NCBI GenBank assembly: GCA_018873225.1
Contig: JAEILZ010000009.1
Coordinates: 1,851,501 to 1,915,500, forward strand
Direction: 5' to 3'
Length of the DNA stretch: 64,000 nucleotides
Origin: [Phialemoniopsis] sp. UDSM-2020
Taxonomy: Eukaryota; Ascomycota; Sordariomycetes; Thyridiales; Thyridiaceae
Position 1 is the stretch's first letter; every line of letters starts with the position of its first letter. Shown piece after piece: positions 9,949 to 22,400 of this stretch. The notes under the pieces are model-generated. The model searched no databases. It was not told where the DNA came from and saw only the letters and a list, made by a program, of their open reading frames with translations. The position numbers and the translations under genes were made by a program.

Positions 9949-12606
9949 ATGGCGTCTGGGCAACCACCTGCACCCGGTGATTCCTCGTCCCAGAGGCTCT
10001 CCGTCCCCGTCCCCGTGCCAGCTGCTGCCCATGGGTCCCTGCCGCCACCTCCCCCACCGCCTGAACCTTCGGTTATGAAATTGACCAGGGGACATTCGTG
10101 CGTTCTGTGTCAACAACGGAAAGTTCGTTGTGATAAGAACAAGCCATGTGCAAATTGCGTCAAGGCTGGGGTTGAGTGCCGCGTGATCCCGCCTCAGCCG
10201 CCAAGGAGGAGGAAGAAGAAGCCTCACGAGCGGGATCTCGTCGACCGTCTGCGCAAGTACGAGTCGTTACTCCTCCAGCACGGCGTCCACTTTGAGCCCA
10301 TCGCCGCCGAGTACAAGACCTCGGACGGCTCAACCCTCGACGACGTTGACGAGCTGCAGCACGATCTCGGCGGGCTTAAGACGTCGCCGTCGTCTAGTAA
10401 TGATTATCCCGAGGGGACTGCGCAGGATGGAAGGTAAGCGTCTTGTCTCGTCTCAACTGTCTCTCGAGTGTCTTGTAGCTGCAGAAGTCTATCTTCTTGT
10501 GTTCATGACTAATATCTTGCGCAGATGGTATCCATTTTACAAAGAGGTTCGTGATGCAGCTCCAAGACAGCGACGGTCTCTTGTATCGTCTGGTTGTCAT
10601 CTCTTCATGCCACCACGACTTGCTGATCATTGGTACAGTATCGAGCTACGGATCAGCTCTTGCGAGACACATCCGACGATGACTCCGAAGGCCCGACTAT
10701 TCATCAGGCCTTTGACAACATGTTTGAAAACACGGACGGCTTCCCGTTTGTCATTGGTGGCTCCACGAGTAAAGTGACAGACTCACATCCTCCGGGTATA
10801 CAGATATTTCAGCTGTGGCAGATCTACCTTAACAACGTCAATCCACTATTGAAAATCACCCACGCTCAATCATTACAAGCTCAGATCATCGAAGCCGGAG
10901 CTAATCCGGCCAAGATCTCCAAGCCCCTGGAATGCCTGATGTTTGCCATTTACTTTATCGCCATCACATCCATGTCCGACGAAGATGTGATCAACACACT
11001 CACCGAGGAGAAATCCCGTGTTCTCACCCGGTTTCACCGTGCGACCCAACAGTCGCTGATCAACGCCGGCTTCATGCGGAGCTCGGACCTGATGACCCTA
11101 CAAGCATTCTTTCTCTATCTTGTCAGTACATCCCGAGTCATTATATACCTCTAATCCCAGTCACTGACGAGGCAACAGTTGTCTGTTCGCCAATACGTCG
11201 ATCCGCGCTCGCTCTTCTGCCTGATAGGCATCGCAGTCCGTATCGCACAGCGGATTGGACTTCACCGGGACGGCGCTCAGTTCAACGTAGCGCCGTTCGA
11301 GGCCGAGCTGCGCCGGCGGCTGTGGTGGCAGCTTGTGACCTTTGACAAACGGATAGCCGAGATGACAGGCTCGAGTATCACAGCCCTATCCTCCAGCAAC
11401 AGTGACACAAAGTATCCTCTCAACGTCAATGACACAGACCTCTACCCGCACGCGAAAGACCCGCCCACGCCCTACGCCGGCCCCACGGAGATGCTCTTCT
11501 GCCTTACGCGCATCGAGATGACCACTGCTGCGGCGCCCGGCGGCGCCCGGCCCGCATCACATCTGAGCGGCCGTAAGGTGCAGTACACGTCGTCCCCCGC
11601 CTCGCCCGATGTCGCCACACACGTCGCCAACCACGTCCTGCCCACGGCCACCGATCTCGACTCGTATTGCAACTACATTGAGAACGTTTACCTCAAACAC
11701 TGCGACCCCAAGATCCCGCTGCATCTCTTTACACTGCTCATGACGAGGCAAGCTCTCTGTAAACTGCGCGTCATCGCCTACCTCGTCCGGTCCACGCCCG
11801 GCGCCGGCTTCGAAAACACTGGCCCCAACGCCAATACCCCGCCCGATGACAATTCCGGTGCTGCGGGTGACCGCGACGCTCTCTTCGAAGAGGCCATCCG
11901 CATGATCGAGTACGACAACGTGTTGCAGAGCAGCGAGATGCTCCGGGGTTTCCTGTGGTACACTCACATGTACTTCCCGCTCCCTGGATACATGTTCCTG
12001 ACGCGCGAAATGCGCCGCCGCCAATCGGGTGAGCTCGTCGAGCGCGCCTGGGCCGTCATCGCCGAGAACCACGAGCGCCGCGGCCTCGCGCGCAAGCTCA
12101 AGAGCCCCATACACCTGACTTTTGGCAGCATGTTCATCAAGGCCTGGGACGCGCGCGAGGCCGCCGAGGCGGCGCAGGGCCGCGCCCTCGAGACGCCCAA
12201 GTTCATCGAGCTGCTGCGCGAGCGCTTCGCCAAGATGAAGCCTAAGCCGCAGCCGCCACAGCAGCAGCAGCAGAAGCAGCAGCAGGCGGTCCCGCAGGCG
12301 CATGTCGGCGGCGTCGGCGGCGGGTCGTCGCTGCCGGGCGGCATGCAGCCTATCCTCGGGTCCGCGGCGCAGGGGGCAGGGGGCCCGTATATGAGCGACG
12401 ACAACATGCCCATGTTTCCTAGCTTCGACGCGATGCAGGGCTTTGGTATTGGGAATGACATGTTTGGCGGCATGATGGACTGGAGCTTCCTGGTGCCCGA
12501 GACACCCGGACCTTTCGGGGCCGGAGCCGGTGGCGCCGGTGGAGGAGCCGGAGCCGGCGGGAACATGTATGGAATGGGGCTTGGAGGAATGCAGCCTCCT
12601 CAGTAA
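9949..12606 (+). CDS. Zn2Cys6 transcription factor with fungal-specific TF domain
   Basis: DNA-binding regulator of nuclear genes. Exons 9949-10433, 10525-10546, 10639-11121 and 11179-12606 give 805 aa. The ATG at 9949 is chosen because nothing upstream in frame is an ATG. A proline-rich head precedes the binuclear zinc cluster at 51-77 (CVLCQQRKVRC ... CANC ... C), a basic linker (RRRKKK) and a short LRKYESLL segment suited to dimerisation. The middle homology region includes QRIGLHRDG and LRRRLWW, hallmarks of the fungal_trans domain. The C-terminus is Gln-rich and then Gly/Met-rich. Exon 2 is only 22 nt. The gene diverges from the MFS transporter and converges on the glucoamylase, so either could be a target; this is inference from position only. 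Confidence 0.9.
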
Positions 12607-12981
12607 AGAAAAAGCTGACTGGATTCTCACGATGTAATCTCGGAGACGGGGTATTACCGTGTTCGAAGGAGATGGAATTCAACATCACATGGTGCGGGTG
12701 GCACGTTCTGACGATATCGTGTTTGTCAAGGAAATACCCCCTTTTCACTTGGTCACACAGCGCGGCAATTGGAGTCTCGGACAAGGGGGCAGGCACTCTT
12801 CTCAATTCATTGTAAAAAGTTACAAGTTCGTTAAAGGCCAGGCATCTTAGTTGGATAAGGCAAGATTCTCATTGTTCATTGTTCATCATTATGTAGATAG
12901 CGTTCGTAGGCCACTATCATCGTATCTGCCTCAACCCAATCCACCTGTTTCCCCTCCCAAATGCTCTCTGTACATTTACAT
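12607..12981. other. Convergent 3' gap
   Basis: A 375-bp gap between the stop codons of two convergent genes. It should hold both 3' ends. No other feature is seen. Confidence 0.6.
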
Positions 12982-15018
12982 TCAACAACCACCATGCGAC
13001 CCAACCGGGCCGTTCCACGCATCATCCGTAGTGACAGTCGGCCCTTCGCTCTCTTCATCACTACACGCAGGCACAACGAGCGTCCTGTTGCCGCCCTCCC
13101 AGATCCATGGCTGCCCGCAGTCCTCCTCGCGCACGTAGCTGTAGCTGACGACCTGCCCGGCCTCGAGGCTGACCTGGCCGAACCACACTGGCCGCTCGCT
13201 CGTGTAGTTACTCGCGACGAGGGGCTGCGCGTTGGCCACGTCCCAGGCGCCGAGCTCGCTGGCGTTGCCGACGACGTAGATGTTCTCGCCGTAGTAGGTG
13301 CTCGCGTTGACGACGAAGAGCACGTCGTGCGTGCAGCCGACCGTGACGTTGGGCGCGCCGGCGTCGACGGCGGGCGCGTAGACGCCCTTGGCCGAGGAGG
13401 CGGTGCAGGAGCCCTGCGGGAGTTGGGGCGCGGTGGAAGTCCAGCTGCCGCCTGGGGGGAAGTGGCCGTCGCGGCGCTGGGTCATGGACACGAAGGAGGC
13501 GTAGGACCAGGTCAGGTCGCGAGCCGAAAGCGGCGTCCCTGGCTCGGAGCGCAGGAATTGTTCTGACATGGCGCCAGTAGGAGGGGTATACCGCTGCGCG
13601 ACAGCGACGAAGGAGTCGGCGTAGGTGCGGACCGCGTTCGAGATCGCGCGGAAGGGGTCTGACTTGCGGCAGCGCTTGTAGGTGCCGACCTCGGCGGACG
13701 GGTAGACGTGCTTAAAGAAGGGCAGGGAGGTCTCATCGATGGTGATGTGGCCCTGGTGCGCCCACTGAGCGGCGGCGTCGTAGAGGAACTCGGCTGAACC
13801 GAGGGTGATGAGGTACCAGGGGTTGCCGCCGTAGTAGACGTCCTCCGGGTACCTGCCCAGGGCGACACCTTTGGTCGGATCGGCGCCAGTGTTGATGGGG
13901 TACAGGCTGCTGTTGCGGAAGGTGTCGACAAAGACCTTGAAGTTTGCGAGGGCGCGGCTGTGGCAGGGCTGGATGGACGGATCGGCGCAGGAGGCGACCA
14001 GGGGGTCAAAGACAGAGATGGGGCCTAGCACGGTGTTGGCGTCGACGCCGATGCGGCCGTTGGGCGACTTGAGATTCACGTTGGCGGTGAAGAAGGCACC
14101 GTTCCAGTAGATCGAGTTGAGGAGGCAGAGCACCTGCGGAGCTTGGGAGCAGGCGGTGCAAGGGAGGTCGAGCTTGGAAGCGAGGGCGGTGCCGTCGACA
14201 AGGGACTTGTACTGGTTCTGCGTGGTGAAGAAGCTAGAACCGTCAACTTCCTCCCAGAGGTCGAAGCCAGTGGAGTTCCTGTGGTCGTGGGTTAATACAA
14301 AAGAGAAGCAGCTTTCGGAGGAAGGCCTACCAGTATTGCCCAACATATGACAAGTCATTTGAAATCACCGGCCATATGACCTCCTTGACCTTGTCTGTCT
14401 GACCCTGCTCGACGAGCCAGTTGGCGTAGGTGATCAACGCGATGGCCCTCAGTGCAGGACCGTCCCGTTGCGGCCGGCCCCAAGCGCCGTTGAAGCGGGT
14501 GCCGTCCACATTGTACTTGGGCTCGCCGAGGCCGGTTCCGGACGGTAACAGGGTGCCCGAAGGGTTAGTGACAGTCTGCAGAACAGCCTGGCCGTGTACG
14601 TAGTCGGTGATGTAGACCTCAAGGTCCTTATTACCGCCCAAGATGAACTCGTCGATAAGAGTCTTCAGCGTCAGGGCCGAGTCGCGGCTCCAGGTGTAGA
14701 AGTCTGAGAAGTAGCTCAATGTTAGTCACTGCCCGATACAGACTGAGGGCTCTGATTAAGTGCATAGTTGGGCTGACAAGACTTACAATTCGGATCCTCC
14801 TTGGACGGACTGGCCACGACATATCCTGCCGATGCACCCTCAACAGACGAGCCATTGGGTCCGATGTTATTGAGCACTCCCTGCAGGGCAATTTTGCGCT
14901 CTGCCGCAATGAAAGCCTCAAGGTCCTGGCCGCGAGAGTGGAGGGTGGCAGGCACGGTCGAGGCGTGGACGACGGCGGCGGCACCTGCCAGGAGCCCCAG
15001 CGAGATACTAGACAACAT
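12982..15018 (-). CDS. glaA: Secreted glucoamylase (GH15) with CBM20 starch-binding domain
   Basis: Exo-acting 1,4-alpha-glucosidase that releases glucose from starch ends outside the cell. Exons 15018-14787, 14703-14331 and 14278-12982 give 633 aa. A signal peptide covers about residues 1-19. The first junction rebuilds the family motif NYFYTWSRDSAL and the second rebuilds QYWNSTGFDLWEEV, which holds the catalytic acid Glu. The base-bearing region is SEQFLRSE ... LSARDLTWSYA. A CBM20 domain starts near 512 (GENIYVVGNASELGAWDV ... PWIWEGGNR). The linker between the domains is only about 20-30 residues and lacks the long Ser/Thr-rich, O-glycosylated stretch of Aspergillus enzymes. A TATA-like box lies about 100 bp upstream of the ATG, with two CreA-type GCGGGG sites further up, consistent with glucose repression. 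Confidence 0.96.
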
Positions 15019-15114
15019 CTTTCACGACTGGTCGCGAAAACGGGTACTGGCAACAATGTCAACCTGCAGTGCGGCAGAGCAGCAAGGGAGTCGGGTGAGA
15101 GACAGGAAGGGCGG

Positions 15115-15121
15115 CTTATAT
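15115..15121 (-). promoter_or_regulatory. TATA-like box of glucoamylase gene
   Basis: Minus-strand ATATAAG about 97-103 bp upstream of the glucoamylase start codon, a typical distance for a strongly expressed fungal secreted enzyme. Confidence 0.5.
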
Positions 15122-15341
15122 CCCAGCTCATGCCGTCCGAAGTGGCCAATCGTGTGGACTGGCAAGAGGTGCATCTGATCACAGCAGGAGCAAGGAAGCT
15201 ACGACCACCCGCCTCCCACTGAATTCCGCACCAAGACGAAAATCCGACGATGCAAGCCACAGTTTCGCCGCAGTAGGGCCTTTGTGGAGGCGGTCCCGAC
15301 GCCCGGATGGCGCCGGCGCCAGGAGCAAAGAGGATGTGCGC

Positions 15342-15502
15342 GCGGGGATGGGAGCTTTGATTCTCCAAATTACTAGAGCTAGCTGTCTGTCCATCTCCTC
15401 TCCTCACCCTGGACTAGGATCTCCTCGGTTCGGTACCCATCGTCAACGTCAACACTACCAGCCAAGTCTTCCCCGCGGCACGAGGAGCCATGCGGGGATG
15501 GG
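15342..15502 (+). promoter_or_regulatory. Paired CreA-type sites upstream of glucoamylase
   Basis: GCGGGGATGGG occurs twice, at 15342-15352 and 15492-15502. The GCGGGG core fits the CreA/CRE1 carbon-catabolite repressor consensus SYGGRG. The copies are 150 bp apart, 324 and 474 bp upstream of the glucoamylase start codon. Function is inferred. Confidence 0.4.
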
Positions 15503-16364
15503 GTGAATGCGGCATGGGGGAAGGGTAGAGCTAATGCAGGGTCAATATAATAAGCCCGAAGCTTGTCACCCTATGGTCGGAGTTTGCTGGCGGAGTTGTG
15601 GATGGCAAATGCGAAGATGCTCGGTCCATGACCCTTTTATCACTATCAAAGGGTGGCATTGAGCAAGATGATGGACCGCCGAGGCTGGAGAACTTGTGCG
15701 ATTATTGGATAAGCTATCAATGGAAATTGAGAGCCAAGAGAAGCTCAGCTAGCTCGACAGCTTTCCCCAGAGAGGTCGCCCTCATCTCGGCCCCACACGA
15801 TACTAGCTCCCGCCGAGTGCGTCCGAGAAAATGACCGGATTGCGCCGTTGGTTCTGGGTTTCTGAGGGCATCACTTCAGCAGACCGTAACTGCTCAAGCC
15901 TTCTATTTCACGCCCTGGCATCATCTATGCCCTTGGCAGACTATCTAAAACATCACAAAAGTGCGAGGCACCCAATAAGCATGCCTCACAACCGCCCATT
16001 AGTCTCGGTCAATTGTTGATGATATAGCATTTAGCGCTAGAATACAACCGTTGGGAGTGGTTCTCTTCTTCGTCCTGGCCTCTATCTTAACTATACATGA
16101 CGCTTATGATACAAACAAGAAGGTGTTGCTTTTTGTACAAGGAGCACGCCCACCACGCGAACTCACACAGCCTTCCTGGGCAAGATAAACAGCCCTAAAA
16201 ACACCACCTCGATGCAGTCCAGTGGCCCACCTTTCGATAGGCAGGTATCTATGAGATTACCGCCTCCATGGTAGGGAGGACTTTTGATGCAGTGACCTCG
16301 ATGGGGCGTCGAGGCGCTATATTACAGATTCCGGCCCTTGCCGGAAATGGTACCGGGGCCCCGC

Positions 16365-18090
16365 TCAGCTTGACTTTTTGTCCGATGATTTCTTGGGGTC
16401 TTCCTTGTCGTTCTTAGTCTTGTCGCTACTACTCGAGTCCTTTTCCTTCTTGGTCTCGGACTCCGGCTTCTTCTGGTGAGCGGGGTGGTTGGTCAGGGTA
16501 TGCCAGAGCGACTTGAGGAAGCCTTCGCTCTGGTGAGGGTTATTCGATGCCCTAGAGCGGTCCTATCAGCATTATGTAACACAGTGCTGGGGAAAATTAG
16601 CAAGGTCTTACTCTTTCCAGTTGACGTTCATGACCCGCTTGGCCGTCTTGTCGCCCATCTCGTCCGCCAGCATCTCCAGGATCGTCCGCTGGTTGGATGT
16701 CAAGAACTTGGGCATCGAGACACGGAACTCGACCTTGAGGTCACCCGAGCCGCCGCGTCTGGCGCCCAGCTTCTTCATGCCCATACCAGATAGCGTGATC
16801 TTGTCGCCAGTGTTGGTGCCGGTAGCTACCTTGACGTTCACCTGCCCATCTAGCGTTGGGATGGTAACCTCTCCTCCGAGTAGTGCAGTTGTCAAGGGGA
16901 TTGAGGAAGTGTAGAGAATGTCAGAACCGGATCGGCTGAACTTGGGATCGGAGGCAACCCGGACGAAGACGTAGAGGTCTCCGCGCGCACCCCGGACGCT
17001 GGACGGTGAAGCTCTGCCAGTGATGGGAGCGTCGCCTTCGCCATCGACCCTCAGCCTCATGCCATCCTCGATACCGCCGGGGATATCGACAGTAAGGGTC
17101 TTGCGTTCCCTGACCACACCATCTCCTGAGCAAGAGCCGCACTCCGAGCCCTTGGGAATTGTAGAGCCGGTGCCTCCGCAAGCCGTGCACGTAGAGGCCA
17201 TCTGGAAGCCACCCTGAACAAAGTGTACGCGCGTGCCCGTTCCGTTACACGACTTGCAGCCGGTCCTCTGAGTGCCCGACTTCATTCCGTCACCGTTACA
17301 CGTCTTGCAGGTCACCAGCGGAGTGATGTTGATAGTCTTGTTTGTGCCCTTGGCCGCCTCCATAAACGATATGCTCGTCTGCACCTCGATGTTGTCGCCG
17401 ACGAGTATCTCCTGCTGGAAAGGGTTGCGCCCCCCACCTCCGCCGCGGCGGCCGAAGGGGTTCTGCTGGCCGGTGAAAGCCGAGAAAAGATCCTCAAAGT
17501 TGAAGTTGGAGCCGAAGCCACCCTGGCCGCCGCCGAATCCGGAGAACGGGTGACCTTGACCTCCGAAGGGGTCGCCGCCCATGCCGGGGCCAGCATTGGG
17601 GTCGAATCCGGCTGCGCCAAACTGGTCGTACTGCTCCCTCTTCTTGGGGTCGGACAGAACCTCGTATGCGCCCTGGATCTCGCCGAATCGGTCCTTAGCC
17701 GTCGGGTCCTTGTTCGTATCGGGATGCCACTTCTTGGCCAGGCCGTAGTATGCCTTCTTGATCTCGGCCGCGGTGGCGCTCTTGCCGACGCCGAGCACGT
17801 TGTACGGGTCCTTTTGCGCGGCGAAAGTCCTGGGCGTCGCGTGGAAAGCCTAGCATAATAAGTTAGGAGCTGGGGATGGTGACCATGGCGTCTTTACTTA
17901 CCCTCTTCGAGACAACAGCCTGGCAAGGGTTTCTTGGTGAGGGACGTGTCTGACTCTTAGCTTTCAAAGCGACGGTGCTCAGCCGGGCTTGCTCCCGGCG
18001 GCAAGTTGGTATCCTTTGCCTCCTCCATATCTGCGCCGGGGAGAATTGCCTGGCCGGGTTGACGGCTTTGACGACGGAGCTCGTGTTCAT
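16365..18090 (-). CDS. MDJ1: Mitochondrial DnaJ (Hsp40) chaperone, Mdj1 type
   Basis: Type I J-protein that stimulates mitochondrial Hsp70 in matrix protein folding. Exons 18090-17902, 17849-16612 and 16551-16365 give 537 aa. The first 75 residues are rich in Arg, Ser and Ala and lack acidic runs, as in a matrix-targeting presequence. The J domain starts near 77 with HPD at 105-107. A Gly/Phe-rich segment follows ([16 protein letters not shown]), then four CxxCxGxG zinc repeats ([32 protein letters not shown]), and the C-terminal substrate domains with [14 protein letters not shown]. Without the last intron (16552-16611) the frame would stop right after NVNWKE. Splicing adds a charged Lys/Ser/Glu tail of about 60 residues, as in other fungal Mdj1 proteins. 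Confidence 0.95.
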
Positions 18091-18830
18091 CGTAGGGTGG
18101 TGTTGAGACAGATCATCAGTCAAGGAAATGAATTGACTAGGAACGAATAGAAACCGAGCATTTGCAAATACGACAGCAACGTAGAAAGGGAATCAACTTT
18201 TTTTCGACGGGGGATGACATCGCCAGCTTGAGGAAGAGCCCGGGCCTCAGTTGGACCCATTTGCCGGCTCAACTTTTTTTCGACCGACGCAGCCCGCGAC
18301 GGCAGCCAATCAATGCTTGCCTCAGGCAGGGTCATCACATAGCGCTCGGCTCAAAATGCCCCACAGGCCATGCTGCTGGAAGATACGCGATTATTCTCTG
18401 AATTACAGTTGGCTCCAGGCCAATGCGCCAGTGGTTCCACTGGTCTCACAGGTGATTTAACAGCACGCGCGCATCCAGGCCAGCACCGCGATAATCTCCA
18501 AAACTGGTCAGGGTCACCATTCATGATTGACTGTTCCAGCAGAACAAGACTCTGCGGGAGATTCCCCAACCATGGATAGAATGCATAAAATTGTCGTACC
18601 GTACCCAAATCAAACCCAAACGCCGTCCAGCAACCCAAGCCCTATGGTACGAAAGTGAAAAAGAAAAACAAGAACGCAAGACAAACGTCTAGCGTTCTAG
18701 GGGTATTGTCTAAAAATAAGTTCCGTCACTCCTCCCCAAGCCACCAGCCAACTCGATTGCAGGCAATCAGTATATCCCTTCTCTTATGCATTGAGGTCGA
18801 TCATTTTATTGCCGCTGTGTTCATCGTCGC
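18091..18830. other. Intergenic region between SAP30-like gene and MDJ1
   Basis: 740 bp. It holds the MDJ1 promoter on the minus strand and the 3' end of the SAP30-like gene. Two short T-rich tracts (about 18199-18205 and 18272-18279) lie upstream of MDJ1. No other gene is seen. Confidence 0.5.
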
Positions 18831-19443
18831 TCAAGTCTCTGTGTGGAAACCAAAGTGGTCTATTCTTGTGGGTGTTGGGTCGGACAGGTCTTTGGTCCGC
18901 ACCTTGTGTAGAAAGTCGACAATAACGTCGTTCTCTTGGATGCCAATGCTGTTGAAATGCTTCCGTGCCGTGTTCGCTAATTGATCCTTGCTCTGTCGCC
19001 TCAGGTCTAGTTTTCTCGCCATGCTCGGAGATCGCAGGCCTATGCTACCAGGTTGTGTGAGGATGCGTCGGTTGTAGTCGTGGACGAAGGCGGTGGGGGT
19101 GTTTAGTCGGTAGACTCGACGGTAGGAGTGCAGGACGCCGCGGTTGAAAGAGGACCATTGTAGCTATTGAGATTCGTAAATGTCAGTGTACTATCGAAGC
19201 ATAGTCGTCTCGCGTCTGTTGGTCTCTACTTACCCCTGTGGGAGTTGCGTTCTGAGAGGCTGCGGGCGCGGCTGGGACTGTGGGCAGACTCGAAGCGCTG
19301 GTGGCTTCCTTGAGCTGGGAGCCCGTCGAGCTAGCTACGCGGCGGATCTTTGTAGAGGAGGACGTGGAATGGCCATTCTTGTCCTTTCCAGTCGGTGTGT
19401 CCGACTTGGAGTCGTCTTGGGCGCGAGATTTGGAGGGCGCCAT
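18831..19443 (-). CDS. SAP30-type Sin3-binding protein (histone deacetylase complex)
   Basis: Predicted subunit that links accessory factors to the Sin3/Rpd3 histone deacetylase complex in the nucleus. Exons 19443-19234 and 19163-18831 give 180 aa. The N-terminal 70 residues are a disordered Ser/Thr/Lys-rich head. The second exon is almost entirely the Sin3-binding domain, opening with LQWSSFNRGVLHSYRRVYR and ending with KHFNSIGIQENDVIVDFLHK. This pattern is highly conserved among filamentous fungi. The intron (19164-19233) falls exactly between head and domain with standard GTAAGT and AATAG borders, in phase 0. Confidence 0.87.
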
Positions 19444-22400
19444 GGGGGGAGGGGATTCCTACAGTCGGACGGCGGGTGGGTGGGCGATTGCGCTGTCAAG
19501 GATGCTGTAGAAATGTGTACGTCTGCTTTCGCTGCAAATTACATGGCTTTTGTGACGATTTGCCGTATGGAAGGGTGTTGAAGGGTGGTCGCCGAGTTTG
19601 TTGTCGCATTGACCGCACAAATGACTGGTGAGGAGGAAGGAGGGCGCAGGCACGGGGAGGAGAATTAATCATACTGCCAGCAAAAAGCGCCCGGTGCCAG
19701 AGTCGAAGGGCACAAAGCCATTGACTTCTTGGGGTCTGACGACACCTTCCCACTTTTTTGGCACTGGTCTCAAGGGTCCTGTCTGCGTCTTATTGGCTGA
19801 GTTAGGCGGTGAGAGGTGGTTGGCGGGCCGAGTTCGGGTTTCCGGGCTTTTCATCTGCTCTGCCAGACTTTCTGCCATTCATCTTAACAATTTGTTGCTT
19901 ACTTTAATTGATGGATCCAAGCTTACGTGCTTTTAGCCTGACCCTTTATGGCTTCAATCCCCACGTTCAACGGGTGACCGCCCAAGTCACCGGGACACAT
20001 GCCATGTTCAACGTCGTTGCACAGCAGAGGCCCGTCAGTCTCTTGTGTTGCCTCACATGAATCATGGAGAACTGATTGACAGCGGTCAACATCCAGGGCG
20101 CATCTACATGCACGAGCGAGAGGCCCAACAGACCACGCACCTTCCGACAGTGACAGGGCAGTTGAGCAGTCTACCTCTGTAGACCAACAGCTGCCTGGGT
20201 AGTATTCCTCGTACATCCCACTGATCAACACACTGAAACTCCCCGGGGCCGTGGGATGCTTGTCACTGCCGGCGTACACCACGAACTCGGGAATTATTCC
20301 ATTAGACTACTGGTCTCATGCAAGTCGGATAATTCGTGGAGCAATTCCTGCCCTACAAAACATCAAACCACCGGCCCTAACTTATATCATACAGGAGGGA
20401 GACAAGACTCCGGTACACTACCCTAGACAAGGCTAGCAACAACCATGGATGACCGGCTCGCGGGCGTTCCCACTCAAATGACAGCCTCGAAACATGTGTC
20501 AGATGCTTTGCAAAAAAGGTCTGTCCACACTCAGCGCGATGACCTAGGAGAGAAATGAGGGGGCTTCACTGCTCCTCCAAAAGCCCGTCGGGTGGGCTGG
20601 CCAAACAGTTTGGCCCATTCCCCGACTTCGCATCGGACATCTCGATTTCAAAGCAATGTGGCTTGCATAAACAAATGGATGGATGCGCTGGCGACCCCGG
20701 CTGGCTTCAAGCCAGTCAGACAACATGCAGTCTTTGACGAATCTCCTTGGTCCCCGAGCCCGTCCTGTACCTGCGCTGCGCTGCGGGCTGCGGGAAAGGA
20801 GAGCGGCACCACCGACCGACGCAAACCCCCACCCCCCACCGAACCACGGCGAGCCTCTACCCTGGCTTGGCCGTCCCGCCTGGATCCCAACCTTGCAGCT
20901 GTTGAACACTTTCCATCGACTTGCATCGCTAGCGGCTGCAGCTAGTGCCCCAAAGTCACACACACGAGACATCCTGCTTGCTTTTTTCTCCCTGCAGGCT
21001 GGTCTGGGGATGTGGCATCACCACCTCGAGGTACAGGTCCTGCACAAATCACCGCGCGTAGATCTGGTCAGGTGGGCTTGAAAATCTCGTTGTTCTGACT
21101 TGCTTCGCTTCCACGACCACGCGAGTGCGTGCATTTTCCACTCACCGAGTCCTCCGGACTGGAGATCAAAGGTGTTAGTCGCCGCCCCCGTTACGAGTGA
21201 TTTACTCCTCGGGTTCTCCGTTGCCGCAGTGAGAGGAAAAAGAGACCGTCAGGCCATGGCTGGCCAAGCTAAGTCTGCATGCAAAACACTCAACCTGTTC
21301 TGTGCCTGCGTCATCATTCCGGACAATGGCTTGCCCATCATCATCCGAGGAGGTCCTGGGATGCGGAGGCGCTAGGTGACAAGGCTGTCAGCGTCGCAAC
21401 TGTCGGTAATGCCAAGGTCCCTATTCCCGCTATTGCAACATGGAGGCTGGAGGGGATTGTTCGTACCGACATGTGTACGCCTCTGATATCTGAATCGTTT
21501 GCCTCATCAGGACAGACGGTGGATCTGGGCGCCCATCAAATCTCCTAACGTAAACCTAACAGTCCAACGGACAGGACTAGCCTTCCTTGTCAAAGGCCTC
21601 CGTAATGACACTGAGAAATTTGCAGTCCGACGATTCTTCCAGATGATATCACGAACTCACCGATGATCTGAGACCGGTAGATGGATTCGTTGGCCAGCAA
21701 AGTTCCCCCGGCCATGCACGGTACAGGTTTGGGTGAAGCGTGCGGAGGCACAGCCCACGAGACCTGTTGATACTAGATGCAGTGACCGATCGAGGCTGCC
21801 TTGGTCTCTCTCCCTCACTACCCCAGCCTTGTGGACCAGAATAGGTCTCTATAGCTCAGAAAGTCGTACCTCTTTCTGAAAGAGACACCCGCGGCAAATC
21901 AGGACTTTGCTGGCTTTAAGGCCCATGCCGGGTGCCTGAAAGTTACTCTTCAGGTGCAACGGATTCCCCTTACACAAACCCTTCATCCACGTCCATTACA
22001 AACAATACGTAAAAGGCTTGGGCCCCCATCCCCGACAGACAAGGACCTTCACGTCCTCTGACGACACGGATGATACCTAGCTGGATAGTGAGCTTCATCC
22101 TAGTCTCCTGCTAGTGTGGGACGGCACACACAACTGACGCCAAATGAACGTGAGCCCAATCAACTGCGCCGACCCCGGGCTCCACCCTGCACCAACAGCA
22201 CGCTATTCTTCAGCGCGACCCCGGATCCCTGCTCGAACACAGGGCCTGCGCAACAGGCGCGCATCCAGCAAGGATGGCTCAGAGGTATCCTCATCCCCTC
22301 TTGGCGCACGGCGACTGTCTCCTCGAAAAGCAGCGAGAACACGAAATGGTGCTGGCGTGCCTCCCAGAGGTCGAAAGTCCCTAAGGCCCAGTCCTCTCGC

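Larger units (their letters stand above)
15019..16364. other. Glucoamylase upstream region and MDJ1 3' flank
   Basis: 1.35 kb without a supported gene. The left third is the glucoamylase promoter (TATA-like box, duplicated GCGGGGATGGG). The right part is unremarkable and should contain the MDJ1 3' end. Confidence 0.55.

Noticed and set aside
11557..12630. Minus-strand open frame (357 codons) opposite the Zn2Cys6 regulator C-terminus
   Set aside because: Low-complexity mirror of Gln/Gly-rich coding sequence, with no motifs.
19923..20282. 119-codon minus-strand frame with several cysteines in the gene-free region
   Set aside because: Begins with GTG rather than ATG, has no signal peptide, no intron logic and no recognised pattern.
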